Positions 1 through 9,674 of a DNA stretch of 64,000 nucleotides are shown here, in pieces. The position numbers and the translations under genes were made by a program. The first letter of the stretch is position 1. Every line of letters begins with the position of its first letter. The notes beneath the pieces are model-generated. The model worked only from the letters and a program-made list of their open reading frames with translations, was not told the origin of the DNA and did no database searches. Source of the stretch: Geodermatophilus africanus (GTDB lineage: Bacteria > Actinomycetota > Actinomycetes > Mycobacteriales > Geodermatophilaceae); contig NZ_FNOT01000006.1 in the NCBI RefSeq assembly GCF_900107105.1, positions 62,001 through 126,000 of the forward strand. The letters run 5' to 3'.

Positions 1-379
1 GCGCGCCGACCACCATCGCGACCACCACGATCAGCAGCAGGTGCAACGGGCCGGGCAGCGCCACGGCCGCCCCGACCGCGGCGGCGAGGATGGTGGCCAT
101 CCGGTACTGGCCCTCGACGCCGATGTTGAACAGGCCCATCCGGAACGCGACGGCCACGGCCAGGCCCGCGAGGAACAGCGGCACCGCGCGGTTGAGGATC
201 ACCACGATCGACTGCACCTGCTGCGAGGGGCTGTCGCCGAGGTTGGTCATCACCCGGAACGCCTCGAGGGGATCCTGCCCGATGAGCGCGATGACGACCG
301 CGGAGATCACCAGGGCCACGAGGACGGCGAGCACCGGGCCGAGCAGGGAGAGCCCCACCCGGCGGACGAGGCCGTTCAC
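1..379 (-). CDS. ABC transporter permease, BMP/nucleoside family (5' part only)
   Basis: This is the N-terminal part of an inner-membrane permease; the rest lies beyond the left edge. Reading from a GTG at 379, I see a first hydrophobic helix (GPVLAVLVALVISAVVIAL), then a motif typical of BMP-type simple-sugar/nucleoside permeases (RMGLFNIGVEGQ, about residues 80-91), then further helices. The start overlaps the stop of the upstream ATPase gene as GTGA, so the two are translationally coupled. With the ATPase and the lipoprotein upstream it makes a complete ABC importer; a second permease gene usually follows in such operons. A purine or pyrimidine nucleoside is the likely substrate from family knowledge, not shown here. 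Confidence 0.9.
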   Translation of the reverse strand, partial: MNGLVRRVGLSLLGPVLAVLVALVISAVVIALIGQDPLEAFRVMTNLGDSPSQQVQSIVVILNRAVPLFLAGLAVAVAFRMGLFNIGVEGQYRMATILAAAVGAAVALPGPLHLLLIVVVAMVVGA

Positions 380-1944
380 GCCGCACCCGCCGTCGTCCGT
401 GCGCCGGTCATGTGCCCGCCGAGCTCCTCGGGGGTCACCCGCCGCGGGTCCAGGCTGGCCACCAGCCGGCCGCGCAGCATGACGTGCAGCGTGTCCGACA
501 GGCCGATCAGCTCGTCGAGGTCGGCCGAGATCAGCACGATGCCCAGCCCCTCGGCGCGGGCGTCCTTGAGCAGCTCCCAGATCACCGCCTGGGCGCCGAC
601 GTCGACGCCGCGGGTCGGGTGGGCGGCGACGAGCAGCCGCGGCCGGGCGCTCATCTCCCGCCCCACGATCAACTTCTGCTGGTTGCCGCCGGAGAGGGCC
701 ACGGCGAGGGTGTCCGGCCCGGGGGCGCGGACGTCGTACTCGCGCATGATGCGGGCGGTGTCGGTCCGGGCGCCGCGGCGGTCGATGAAGGGCCCCTTCA
801 CCGCCGGCGGGCGGGTCTGGTGCCCGAGGATGCGGTTCTCCCACAGCGGCGCGTCGAGCAGCATGCCCTGCCGGTGCCGGTCCTCCGGGATGAAGCCCAC
901 CCCGCTCTCCCGCCGGGCGCGGGTGCTCCAGGCGGTGACGTCCTCCCCGCCGAGCAGCACCGAGCCGGCGGTCAGCTGGCGCAAGCCCATGATCGCGTCG
1001 ACCAGCTCGGCCTGGCCGTTGCCCTCGACGCCGGCGATGCCGACGACCTCGCCCTCGCGGACGGTGAGCGTGACGTCGTCCACCACGGGGCGCTGGCCGC
1101 CGTCGGTGACGCTGACCCCGACCAGCTGCAGCACCGGGGTCTCGCGCACGGTGGACTCGCGGGTCTCCGGGGTGGGCAGCTCGGCGCCGACCATCAGCTC
1201 GGCCAGCTGCTTGGCCGTCGTCGTCCGCGGGTCGGCGGTGCCCACGGTGGTGCCGCGCCGGATGACGGTGATCGAGTCGGCGACGCGGCGCACCTCGTCG
1301 AGCTTGTGCGAGATGAAGATGACCGTCAGGCCCTCGCGCTTGAGTTCCGCGAGGTTGCCGAAGAGCTCGTCGACCTCCTGTGGCACGAGGACGGCGGTCG
1401 GCTCGTCGAGGATCAGGATGCGGGCGTCGCGGTAGAGCACCTTGGCGATCTCCACCCGCTGCCGGTCCCCGACGCCGAGGTCCTCGACGAGCGCGTCGGG
1501 CCGCAAGCCCAGGTTGTAGCGCTCGGAGATCTCCTCGATCCGGCGCCGGGCCCCCGCGCGGTCCAGCCGGCCGCCCTTCGTGGGCTCGCTGCCCAGGATG
1601 ACATTCTCCAGGACGGTGAAGTTGTCGGCCAGCATGAAGTGCTGGTGGACCATGCCGATGCCGGCGGCGATGGCGTCCGACGGGCTGCGGAAGTGGATCG
1701 GGCGGCCGTCGACGAGGATCTCTCCCTCGTCGGGGCGGTGCTCGCCGTAGAGGGTCTTCATCAGCGTCGACTTGCCGGCGCCGTTCTCGCCCACGATGGC
1801 GTGCACCTCGCCCCGGCGGACCCGCAGCTCGATGTCCTTGTTCGCCACCACGCCCGGGAAGCGCTTGGTGATCCCGCGCAGCTCGACGGCGAGGGGGACG
1901 TCGCCCGCCGCCGAGCGCGCTGCTGGCGAGTCTGCTGGGGCCAT
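376..1944 (-). CDS. ABC transporter ATP-binding protein with two cassettes (nucleoside/simple sugar type)
   Basis: A 522-residue ATPase with two ABC cassettes in one chain, as in RbsA/MglA and NupA proteins. The first cassette has a Walker A (GENGAGKST) and Walker B (ILILDEPTAVLVP) but a weak signature region (LGVGDRQRVEI). The second has a degenerate Walker A (GVEGNGQAE) and a full signature (LSGGNQQK). This asymmetry is normal for the family. I chose the ATG at 1944, directly before MAPADSPAAR, because upstream sequence in frame is low-complexity Arg/Pro. It is downstream of the lipoprotein gene across a 237-bp gap holding a strong hairpin, and overlaps the permease start by 4 bp. Confidence 0.93.
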   Translation of the reverse strand: MAPADSPAARSAAGDVPLAVELRGITKRFPGVVANKDIELRVRRGEVHAIVGENGAGKSTLMKTLYGEHRPDEGEILVDGRPIHFRSPSDAIAAGIGMVHQHFMLADNFTVLENVILGSEPTKGGRLDRAGARRRIEEISERYNLGLRPDALVEDLGVGDRQRVEIAKVLYRDARILILDEPTAVLVPQEVDELFGNLAELKREGLTVIFISHKLDEVRRVADSITVIRRGTTVGTADPRTTTAKQLAELMVGAELPTPETRESTVRETPVLQLVGVSVTDGGQRPVVDDVTLTVREGEVVGIAGVEGNGQAELVDAIMGLRQLTAGSVLLGGEDVTAWSTRARRESGVGFIPEDRHRQGMLLDAPLWENRILGHQTRPPAVKGPFIDRRGARTDTARIMREYDVRAPGPDTLAVALSGGNQQKLIVGREMSARPRLLVAAHPTRGVDVGAQAVIWELLKDARAEGLGIVLISADLDELIGLSDTLHVMLRGRLVASLDPRRVTPEELGGHMTGARTTAGAA

Positions 1945-2108
1945 GCCGGCATCTCCTCGCTGTGGACCCGCCGGTGGGCGGGAGGTCACTACGGATGGCG
2001 CCGGCGTGCGGGATCGGCCGCTCCGCCGGCGTCTCGGGGCCCGGGGGCCGTGGGTATGGTGCCCCACTCGCCGGCCCCGGACCGAGCCCGGGGCGCGCCC
2101 CGAGCAGC

Positions 2109-2139
2109 GCGGGCCCGGGCGATCGCCGCCCGGGCCCGC
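2109..2139 (-). terminator. Intra-operon hairpin after the BMP lipoprotein gene
   Basis: A perfect 13-bp inverted repeat (GCGGGCCCGGGCG, 5-nt loop) lies 42 bp after the lipoprotein stop and before the ATPase gene. There is no clear T-run, so it could be a partial terminator or a 3'-end stabiliser, giving more binding protein than transporter as is common in ABC importer operons. Confidence 0.7.
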
Positions 2140-2181
2140 GTCACAGGGTGGTCCTACCGTGCGGGAACACCCGCACGGGTG

Positions 2182-3243
2182 TCACTCGATCGTCGTCGGG
2201 ACCGTGATGGTGCCGTCGGTGATCTGCTGCGCGTACTGGTCGATGTCGTCCTGGATGTCGTCGATGAAGCCGCCCGACGTCGCCAGGCCGATGCCCTCGG
2301 TGGACAGGTCGTTCAGCACGTCCTCGGCGCCCTGGACGTTGCCCTCGGAGTAGTCGTTGATGAACTGCTCCACGGCGTTGTCGACCCGCTTGAGCATCGA
2401 GGTCATGATCACGGCCTGCAGCGCCGGGTCGCCGACCGTCAGGTACTGGTCGGAGTCGACACCGATCGCCCGGTTGCCGGAGCCGGCGGCCGCCTGGAAG
2501 ACGCCCAGGCCCGAGCCGCCCGCTGCGTGGTAGACGATGTCTGCACCGGCGTCGTACATGCCCTGCGCCACGATCTGGCCGCGGGCGGGGTCGCTGAACC
2601 CGGAGAAGTCACCGGCCGGCGAGATGTACTGCCGGTCGACGCGGATCTGCGGGTTGACCGCCTGCGCACCGGCGACGTAGCCGGCCTCGAACTTCTCGAT
2701 CAGCGGGCTCTCGACGCCACCGACGAAGCCGATGTGGGCGCTCTCGCTCTTCAGCGCGGCCGCGACGCCGGCCAGGAAGGAGCCCTGCTCCTCGGCGAAG
2801 ACCAGGCCGGTGACGTTGTCGCCCTTGGCGCCGTCGGAGTTCGAGCCGTCGACCTGGGCGAACGTGGTGTCGGGGAACTGCGGCGCGACCTCGGCGATGA
2901 CATCGTCGTAGGCGAAGCCGACGGCGATGACCGGGTTGAAGCCCTGCTCGGCCAGCTGGGTCAGCAGCTCGGCGCGGTTGGAGGCGTCCTCGTTGGGGCT
3001 GAGCTCCTGCAGGTCGGCACCGAGGGCGTCGGCAGCCGCCGCCGCGCCGGCGTAGGCGGAGTCGTTGAACGACTGGTCGCCGCGGCCGCCCTCGTCGTAG
3101 GCCAGGCCGATCCGGAGCTCTTCGGCGGCGGCGCCGCCACCGCCCTCGCCGCTGCCGCCGCCGGCGGGCTCGTCGCTGGCACAGGCTGCCAGGGCCATGC
3201 TGCCGGCCAGCAGCACAGCCGCGGCCCTCATCCTCCGGCGCAA
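2182..3243 (-). CDS. BMP-family ABC transporter substrate-binding lipoprotein
   Basis: A secreted lipoprotein of about 353 residues: the binding protein for the adjacent ABC importer. The N-terminus is a lipoprotein signal with lipobox LAAC after a hydrophobic stretch (AAAVLLAGSMALAAC), then a Gly/Glu-rich linker. The body matches BmpA/Med proteins: RIGLAYDEGGRGDQSFND near the start, an internal GVGFAYDD-like segment, FVGGVESPLIEKFEAGY, and a C-terminal IGVDSDQY. Start choice: a TTG at 3243 has GAGAGGAG at good spacing; an ATG at 3231 is possible but 18 nt from that site. Substrate is inferred to be a nucleoside. It is the first gene of the leftward operon. Confidence 0.93.
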   Translation of the reverse strand: MRRRMRAAAVLLAGSMALAACASDEPAGGGSGEGGGGAAAEELRIGLAYDEGGRGDQSFNDSAYAGAAAAADALGADLQELSPNEDASNRAELLTQLAEQGFNPVIAVGFAYDDVIAEVAPQFPDTTFAQVDGSNSDGAKGDNVTGLVFAEEQGSFLAGVAAALKSESAHIGFVGGVESPLIEKFEAGYVAGAQAVNPQIRVDRQYISPAGDFSGFSDPARGQIVAQGMYDAGADIVYHAAGGSGLGVFQAAAGSGNRAIGVDSDQYLTVGDPALQAVIMTSMLKRVDNAVEQFINDYSEGNVQGAEDVLNDLSTEGIGLATSGGFIDDIQDDIDQYAQQITDGTITVPTTIE

Positions 3244-3475
3244 GACGGTCTCCTCTCTGGAGGGACGGGCCGCACGGACGAGGCGGCCGGTCCCGGTGGG
3301 TCGGGTTCGTGCATGACTGCCGGCGGACGCCGGTTCCCACAGCACGCGACGACGGCACGCTAACCGCGCCCGGCGGCTGCGCCGAACCCCGCGTCGGAGA
3401 CCGAGACTCGATCGTTGTCTACGCCGTGGCCTGCGCCACCCGCCGGGCCCGCGCGGGACCGGCGACGGCGGGGGC

Positions 3476-3481
3476 TAGCGT
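3476..3481 (+). promoter_or_regulatory. Leaderless -10 box before the carboxypeptidase gene
   Basis: TAGCGT lies 6 nt before the ATG at 3488 and there is no Shine-Dalgarno sequence. This matches the actinobacterial TANNNT box of leaderless transcripts, so translation would start at the first transcribed codon. Confidence 0.5.
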
Positions 3482-3487
3482 GCCGCC

Positions 3488-4804
3488 ATGCGACCGGCGG
3501 TGGCACGGCTGGCCGCCGCGGTGCTGGCCGCGGGGCTGCTGCTCGGCGGGCCCGGACCGGCACTGGCCGAGGAGGCGCGCCCCACCGCCGATCCGTCCGC
3601 GCCCACCCCCACGGCGCCGGTGCCGGGCGGCCCGCCGCAGGGCAGCGGGCCCGGCGGGGTGACGGTGGGCGGCGAGGGGCTGGACACCCGCGGCACCGTC
3701 GTCACCGACGGCGCTCCACCACTGCCGGCCGGCGTGGTCGCCCCCGGGTGGCTGGTGGCCGACGCCGGCAGCGGCGCGGTGCTGGCCGCCCGCGACCCGC
3801 ACGGCCGCTTCTACCCGGCCAGCACGCTGAAGACCCTGACCCTCCTGACCCTCCTGCCACTCCTGGACCCCGCGGAGGCCGTCGAGGGCACCGTCGAGGA
3901 CGAGGCGGTGGAGGGCAGCCGGGTCGGCCTGGTCGCCGGCGGGCGCTACCCGGTGTCCCTGCTGTTCCAGGGGCTGGTCATGCAGTCGGGCAACGACGCG
4001 GCCGGCGCCCTGGCCCGCGCGGCGGGGGGCGCGGAGCTCACCGTCCGGGCGATGAACGAGGTGGCGGGATCGATCGGCGCCCACGACACCGTCGCGGGGA
4101 CGCCGTCCGGCCTGGACGTCGCCGGGCAGACCTCCTCGCCCTACGACCTCGCGCTGGTCTTCCGCCGGCTGGTCGCGGACCCGGCGGTGGTCGCTCTGCT
4201 GCGGACGCCGGTGGCGCAGGTCCCCGCGGTCGAGGGCCGATCCCCCGGCTTCCAGATCCAGAACGAGAACCCGCTGGCCGACTACCCGGGCAACCTCGGC
4301 GGCAAGACCGGCTTCACCGACGCCGCCCGGCACGCCTTCGTCACCGCCGCCGAGCGGGACGGGCGGCGGCTGGTGGTGAGCGTGATGGGCACCGAGAACG
4401 TCCCGCTGCGCGCCGCCGACCAGGCCGCCCTGCTGCTGGACTGGGGCTTCGCGGTCCAGGCCGGGCGAGGTGACCACCCCCACCACCCGGGCCGGCTGGT
4501 GGACTCCGCCGCGGCCGTCCCGCCGCCGCAGACGCCGGCACGCCGTCCGCCGGACCTCGCCCGGCCGCCGGTGTCCCTCCCGGTCGCGGGGGACGAGGAG
4601 CTGCTGCTGCCGGTGGGGCTGGCCGTGACCGCGGCGGGCATCGTCGTCGCCACCGTGGTCGGCGTCCGCCGGGCGGTGCGGGTGGTGCCCGCGTCGGTCA
4701 GGTCGTCCGGCCGTCCCCGGACGGCACCGCCGGGGCGACCACCTCGGGCACCACGCGGGCGCCCCCCTGGACCCGGGGCAGGGTCGCCGTCCATGCGGCC
4801 GTGA
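3488..4804 (+). CDS. D-alanyl-D-alanine carboxypeptidase (PBP5/S11 family)
   Basis: A membrane-anchored serine carboxypeptidase of 438 residues that trims the terminal D-Ala of peptidoglycan stem peptides. A signal peptide (AAAVLAAGLLLGGPGPALA) is followed by a Pro-rich linker. The three penicillin-binding motifs are present in order: SxxK as STLK (about residue 115), SxN as SGN (about 169), and KTG in GGKTGFTD (about 276). A C-terminal Pro-rich stretch leads to a transmembrane helix (PVGLAVTAAGIVVATVVGV) and a basic tail. The last 107 bp overlap the convergent YihY gene, so its tail is coding on both strands. The ATG at 3488 directly starts the signal peptide. Confidence 0.92.
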   Translation: MRPAVARLAAAVLAAGLLLGGPGPALAEEARPTADPSAPTPTAPVPGGPPQGSGPGGVTVGGEGLDTRGTVVTDGAPPLPAGVVAPGWLVADAGSGAVLAARDPHGRFYPASTLKTLTLLTLLPLLDPAEAVEGTVEDEAVEGSRVGLVAGGRYPVSLLFQGLVMQSGNDAAGALARAAGGAELTVRAMNEVAGSIGAHDTVAGTPSGLDVAGQTSSPYDLALVFRRLVADPAVVALLRTPVAQVPAVEGRSPGFQIQNENPLADYPGNLGGKTGFTDAARHAFVTAAERDGRRLVVSVMGTENVPLRAADQAALLLDWGFAVQAGRGDHPHHPGRLVDSAAAVPPPQTPARRPPDLARPPVSLPVAGDEELLLPVGLAVTAAGIVVATVVGVRRAVRVVPASVRSSGRPRTAPPGRPPRAPRGRPPGPGAGSPSMRP

Positions 4805-5717
4805 AGAACGCGAAGCGGCAGACGACGTTGATCCAGATCAGGATGCCCACGGCACCGCCGAAGGCCGACGCGGTCACGCTCCCCGAGATCAGCGAGAGGT
4901 AGAGGCTGCCGACCAGCTTCAGCACCTCGAAGCCGGCCGCGCCGAACAGCGCCCCGGGCAGCAGCCGGCGCAGCGGGTAGGAGGTCGAGGGCACCACCCG
5001 CAGCAGCCACAGGAAGACGACGACGTCGGTGACGACGGCCAGCCCCAGCCCGAGCACCGCGGTGAGCAGGAACAGGCCGGGCGCCCGCTCCAGTCCCAGG
5101 GCCGCCAGCGTCCACGACGTGGCCCGGGTGACCCCGCCGGTGAGGCCGAGGCTGACCAGTCCCGCGAGGCCGAAGGCGGCCAGGGCCAGCAGGTCCTGCA
5201 GGTTGTCGCGGAGGAACTCCGGGTCGTCGACGCGCCCCTTCCAGATGCGCTCCATGCCCAGCCGCAACTTGTCCATGGCGCGCAGCCCGGCGTACAGGAA
5301 ACCGACCAGGCCGATGAGCCCGGTGATCCCCGCGGAGCCGACGGCGCCGTCCAGCTCGCCGGTGACCTCCGCGCCGGTCGGGCCGGGGAAGCTCTCCCGG
5401 ATGGTCGCGTAGAGCTCCTGCTGCAGCAGCTCGTTGCCGGCGAGGACCAGCCCGATGACCGACGCGACGAGCAGCAGCACCGGCACCAGGCCGAGGAAGA
5501 CGAAGTAGGTGACACCCGCGGCCATGAGGTCGCCCTGGGTGCGCTGGTAGCGCCCGCCGGCGCGCGCGAGGTGGTCGAACCACGGGAACCGGCGGCGCAG
5601 CCGGGTGACCCGCTCCTGCCAGCGGCCGGGCAGCTGGGTGACCCGCGACCAGCGGCCGCCCGGCGGCTGGCCCTCGGCGGGCGCGGGCGCGGACCGCTCG
5701 GTCCGGGTGGCACTCAC
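4698..5717 (-). CDS. YihY/BrkB family inner-membrane protein
   Basis: A polytopic membrane protein of 339 residues. After a Pro/Arg-rich cytoplasmic N-terminus I see the family pattern GDLMAAGVTYFVFLGLVPVLLLVASVIG, then several more helices (GITGLIGLVGFLYAGLRAM, LALAAFGLAGLVSLGLTGG, LLTAVLGLGLAVVTDVVVF) and ending near GGAVGILIWINVVCRFAFF. The family was once called ribonuclease BN but that activity belongs to another protein; its true role is unknown. The start is a GTG at 5717. The 3' end overlaps the convergent carboxypeptidase gene by 107 bp, which is unusually long for a convergent pair. Confidence 0.9.
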   Translation of the reverse strand: MSATRTERSAPAPAEGQPPGGRWSRVTQLPGRWQERVTRLRRRFPWFDHLARAGGRYQRTQGDLMAAGVTYFVFLGLVPVLLLVASVIGLVLAGNELLQQELYATIRESFPGPTGAEVTGELDGAVGSAGITGLIGLVGFLYAGLRAMDKLRLGMERIWKGRVDDPEFLRDNLQDLLALAAFGLAGLVSLGLTGGVTRATSWTLAALGLERAPGLFLLTAVLGLGLAVVTDVVVFLWLLRVVPSTSYPLRRLLPGALFGAAGFEVLKLVGSLYLSLISGSVTASAFGGAVGILIWINVVCRFAFFTAAWTATLPRVQGGARVVPEVVAPAVPSGDGRTT

Positions 5718-5777
5718 CCGCCCCAGTCTGCGGGCAGACCGCGCCCGCCGCGCCCCGGCCTCGTGACGTCCCGGGCC

Positions 5778-5831
5778 GGCCCCGTCCAGGGGCTCGCCGC
5801 GAGCGTGCGAGCGGTGAGGAGGACGGGGTCC
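5778..5831 (-). repeat. 3'-end palindromic element (family A), copy 1
   Basis: It lies directly after the stop of the 2H phosphoesterase gene. The outer stem is GGCCCCGTCC paired with GGACGGGGTC; the core reads CGCGAGCGTGCGAGCGG. It is one of about eleven related elements in this window. Confidence 0.75.
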
Positions 5832-5832
5832 T

Positions 5833-7469
<1,637 letters not shown>

Positions 7470-8582
7470 TCACGCGACCGGAGCGGTCGACCGGACCTCG
7501 TCCAGCGCGGCGAGCAGGACGTCGTCCTCCTCGGGCGTGCCGACGGTCACCCGGATCCCCTGCCCGGCGAACGGCCTGGTGATGACCGCCCGGACCTCCA
7601 GCGCGGCCGCCAGCCCTGCGGCCTCCTCCCCCACCGGCAGCCACACGAAGTTGGCCTGGCTGTCGGAGACGTCGAGGCCCCGCTCGCGCAGCGCCGCGGT
7701 GAGCCGCTCCCGCTCGGCGGTGACCGCGGCGCACCGCCGGCGGACCTCCTCCTCGCTGGCGAGCGCCGCGACCGCGGCGGCCTGGGCGAGTGTGGAGACG
7801 CTGAACGGCACGTGCGTCCGCCGCACCGCGTCGGCGACCGCCGGGTCCTCCGCGACCAGGTAACCGACCCGCAGCCCGGCCAGCCCCCAGGCCTTGGAGA
7901 AGGTGCGCAGCACGGCGACGTTGGGCCGCCCGCGCAGCAGCGCCATCCCGTCGGGGACGTCGGGGTCGGTGACGAACTCGCGGTAGGCCTCGTCGAGGAC
8001 GACGAGGGTGTCGGCGGGCACGGCGTCGAGGAAGCGCTCGAGCTCCGGCCGGCGCACCGCCGTCCCGGTGGGGTTGTTCGGGTTGCAGACGAAGACGACG
8101 CGGGTGGTGTCGTCGATCGCGGCGGCCAGCGCCTCGAGGTCGTGGGTGTCGGCCGGCCCGCCCGGGCGGCCCGGCACCAGCGGGACCGGGATCGACCGGG
8201 CGCCGGCCACCTGGGCCAGCAGCGGGTACATCTCGAACGACCGCCAGGCGAACGCGACGCTCGTGCCGGGGTCGTTGAACGACTGCGCCAGCTGCTGGCA
8301 GAGCATCACCGCGCCGCAGCCGATCACCACCTGGGCGGGGTCGACGCCGTAGCGCTCGGCCAGGGCGGCGGTGAGGACGACGGCGCCGTTGTCGGGGTAG
8401 CGGTTGGTCTCCGCGGCCGCGACGGCCAACGCCTCGACGACGGCCGGCAACGGCGGGAACGCCACCTCGTTGCTGGCCAGCTTGACCGCCCGCTCGACAC
8501 CGATCTCCCGCGCGAGGTCGGCGGGGTTGCGCCCCGGCCGGTAGGCGGGCAGCTGCTGCACCGCCGGTCGTGCGCTGACCAC
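7470..8582 (-). CDS. hisC: Histidinol-phosphate / aromatic aminotransferase (HisC family)
   Basis: A PLP-dependent fold type I aminotransferase of 370 residues. Visible marks are PAYRPGRNP at the N-terminus, KLASNEVAFPP, the VFVCNPNNPTG substrate/PLP segment (about residue 160), LDEAYREF, and the PLP lysine in TFSKAWGLAGLRVGY (about 225). HisC-family paralogues in actinobacteria can act on histidinol phosphate or on aromatic 2-oxoacids; no histidine genes are adjacent, so the aromatic (Pat) role is equally possible. The GTG at 8582 has an AGGAGG at 7-nt spacing. It is divergent from galE across 69 bp. Confidence 0.9.
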   Translation of the reverse strand: MVSARPAVQQLPAYRPGRNPADLAREIGVERAVKLASNEVAFPPLPAVVEALAVAAAETNRYPDNGAVVLTAALAERYGVDPAQVVIGCGAVMLCQQLAQSFNDPGTSVAFAWRSFEMYPLLAQVAGARSIPVPLVPGRPGGPADTHDLEALAAAIDDTTRVVFVCNPNNPTGTAVRRPELERFLDAVPADTLVVLDEAYREFVTDPDVPDGMALLRGRPNVAVLRTFSKAWGLAGLRVGYLVAEDPAVADAVRRTHVPFSVSTLAQAAAVAALASEEEVRRRCAAVTAERERLTAALRERGLDVSDSQANFVWLPVGEEAAGLAAALEVRAVITRPFAGQGIRVTVGTPEEDDVLLAALDEVRSTAPVA

Positions 8583-8639
8583 GTCGGGACCTCCTGACCG
8601 CGGCTCCGCGTCGCGGCGGTGGGTGACCGGGCGCGGATC

Positions 8640-8645
8640 TAGGGT
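8640..8645 (+). promoter_or_regulatory. Leaderless -10 box before galE
   Basis: TAGGGT lies 6 nt before the galE ATG and no strong Shine-Dalgarno site is seen, so galE is probably transcribed as a leaderless mRNA. Confidence 0.5.
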
Positions 8646-8651
8646 GGGCGC

Positions 8652-9608
8652 ATGCGCGTTCTCGTCGCCGGTGGAGCCGGCTACATCGGCAGCGTAGTCA
8701 CGGCGGCCCTCCTCGAGGGCGGGCACGAGGTGACCGTCCTCGACGACCTGTCGACCGGGCACGCCGACGCCGTCCCCTCGGGTGCGACGTTCGTGCAGGC
8801 CTCGCTGCACGACTCCGCGCCGGTCCTGGCCGAGGTCCGCCCCGAGGCGGTGCTGCACTTCGCGGCCAAGAGCCTCGTCGGCGAGTCGCAGGTCGAGCCG
8901 GGAATCTACTGGGACACCAACGTGTCCGGGACGCTCGCGCTGCTGGAGGCCATGCGCGCGGCGGACTGCCGGCGGATCGTCTTCTCCTCCACCGCCGCCA
9001 CCTACGGCGAGCCCGAGCAGGTGCCCATCCGCGAGGACGCCCCCACCCGGCCCACCAACACCTACGGCGCGACCAAGCTCGCCGTCGACGCGATGCTGAC
9101 CTCCTACGCGGCCGCGTACGACTTCGCGGCGGTCAGCCTGCGCTACTTCAACGTGGCCGGCGCCGCGTACGGCCTCGGCGAGCGGCACACCACCGAGACC
9201 CACCTCATCCCGATCGCGCTGCAGGTGGTCGCCGGCACCCGCGAGCACCTGACCGTCTACGGCGAGGACTACCCCACGCCCGACGGCACCTGCATCCGCG
9301 ACTACATCCACGTCGAGGACCTCAGCGACGCCCACCTGCTCGCGCTGACGGCACCGTCTCCCGGCGAGCACCGCATCTACAACCTGGGCAACGGCACCGG
9401 CTTCTCGGTGCAGCAGGTGATCGACGCCGTCCGCGAGGTCACCGGACACCCGGTGCCCGTCGAGGTCGGGCAGCGGCGGGCCGGGGACCCGGCGCAGCTG
9501 GTCGCATCCAGCGAGAGGATCCGCAGCGACCTGGGCTGGACGCCCAAGCACACCGACCTGGCCGGCATCGTCCGCGACGCGTGGGAGACCGCCCAGAAGC
9601 GGTCCTGA
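8652..9608 (+). CDS. galE: UDP-glucose 4-epimerase
   Basis: An extended short-chain dehydrogenase of 318 residues that interconverts UDP-glucose and UDP-galactose using bound NAD. The nucleotide-binding motif is GGAGYIGS (residues 6-13). The catalytic Ser/Thr is in SSTAATYG, and the YxxxK pair is in YGATK (about residue 139). RYFNVAGA and the [11 protein letters not shown] segment are GalE hallmarks. Length is close to other actinobacterial GalE proteins. It stands alone between a divergent aminotransferase and a convergent CNNM gene. Confidence 0.94.
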   Translation: MRVLVAGGAGYIGSVVTAALLEGGHEVTVLDDLSTGHADAVPSGATFVQASLHDSAPVLAEVRPEAVLHFAAKSLVGESQVEPGIYWDTNVSGTLALLEAMRAADCRRIVFSSTAATYGEPEQVPIREDAPTRPTNTYGATKLAVDAMLTSYAAAYDFAAVSLRYFNVAGAAYGLGERHTTETHLIPIALQVVAGTREHLTVYGEDYPTPDGTCIRDYIHVEDLSDAHLLALTAPSPGEHRIYNLGNGTGFSVQQVIDAVREVTGHPVPVEVGQRRAGDPAQLVASSERIRSDLGWTPKHTDLAGIVRDAWETAQKRS

Positions 9609-9616
9609 TCTCGTCC

Positions 9617-9670
9617 GGCCCCCTGCAGGGTCCCGCCGCGAGCCTGCGAGTGGCGGGGGGCAGGGGGTCC
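9617..9670 (-). repeat. 3'-end palindromic element (family A), copy 2
   Basis: The outer stem GGCCCCCTGC pairs with GCAGGGGGTCC; the core reads CGCGAGCCTGCGAGTGGCGG. It lies between the convergent galE and CNNM stop codons, directly after the CNNM stop at 9675. Confidence 0.8.
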
Positions 9671-9674
9671 TCTT

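Noticed and set aside
412-3363. A 983-residue open frame opposite the ABC importer genes
   Set aside because: It is the complement of three well-supported genes; such long frames are expected when stop codons are rare.
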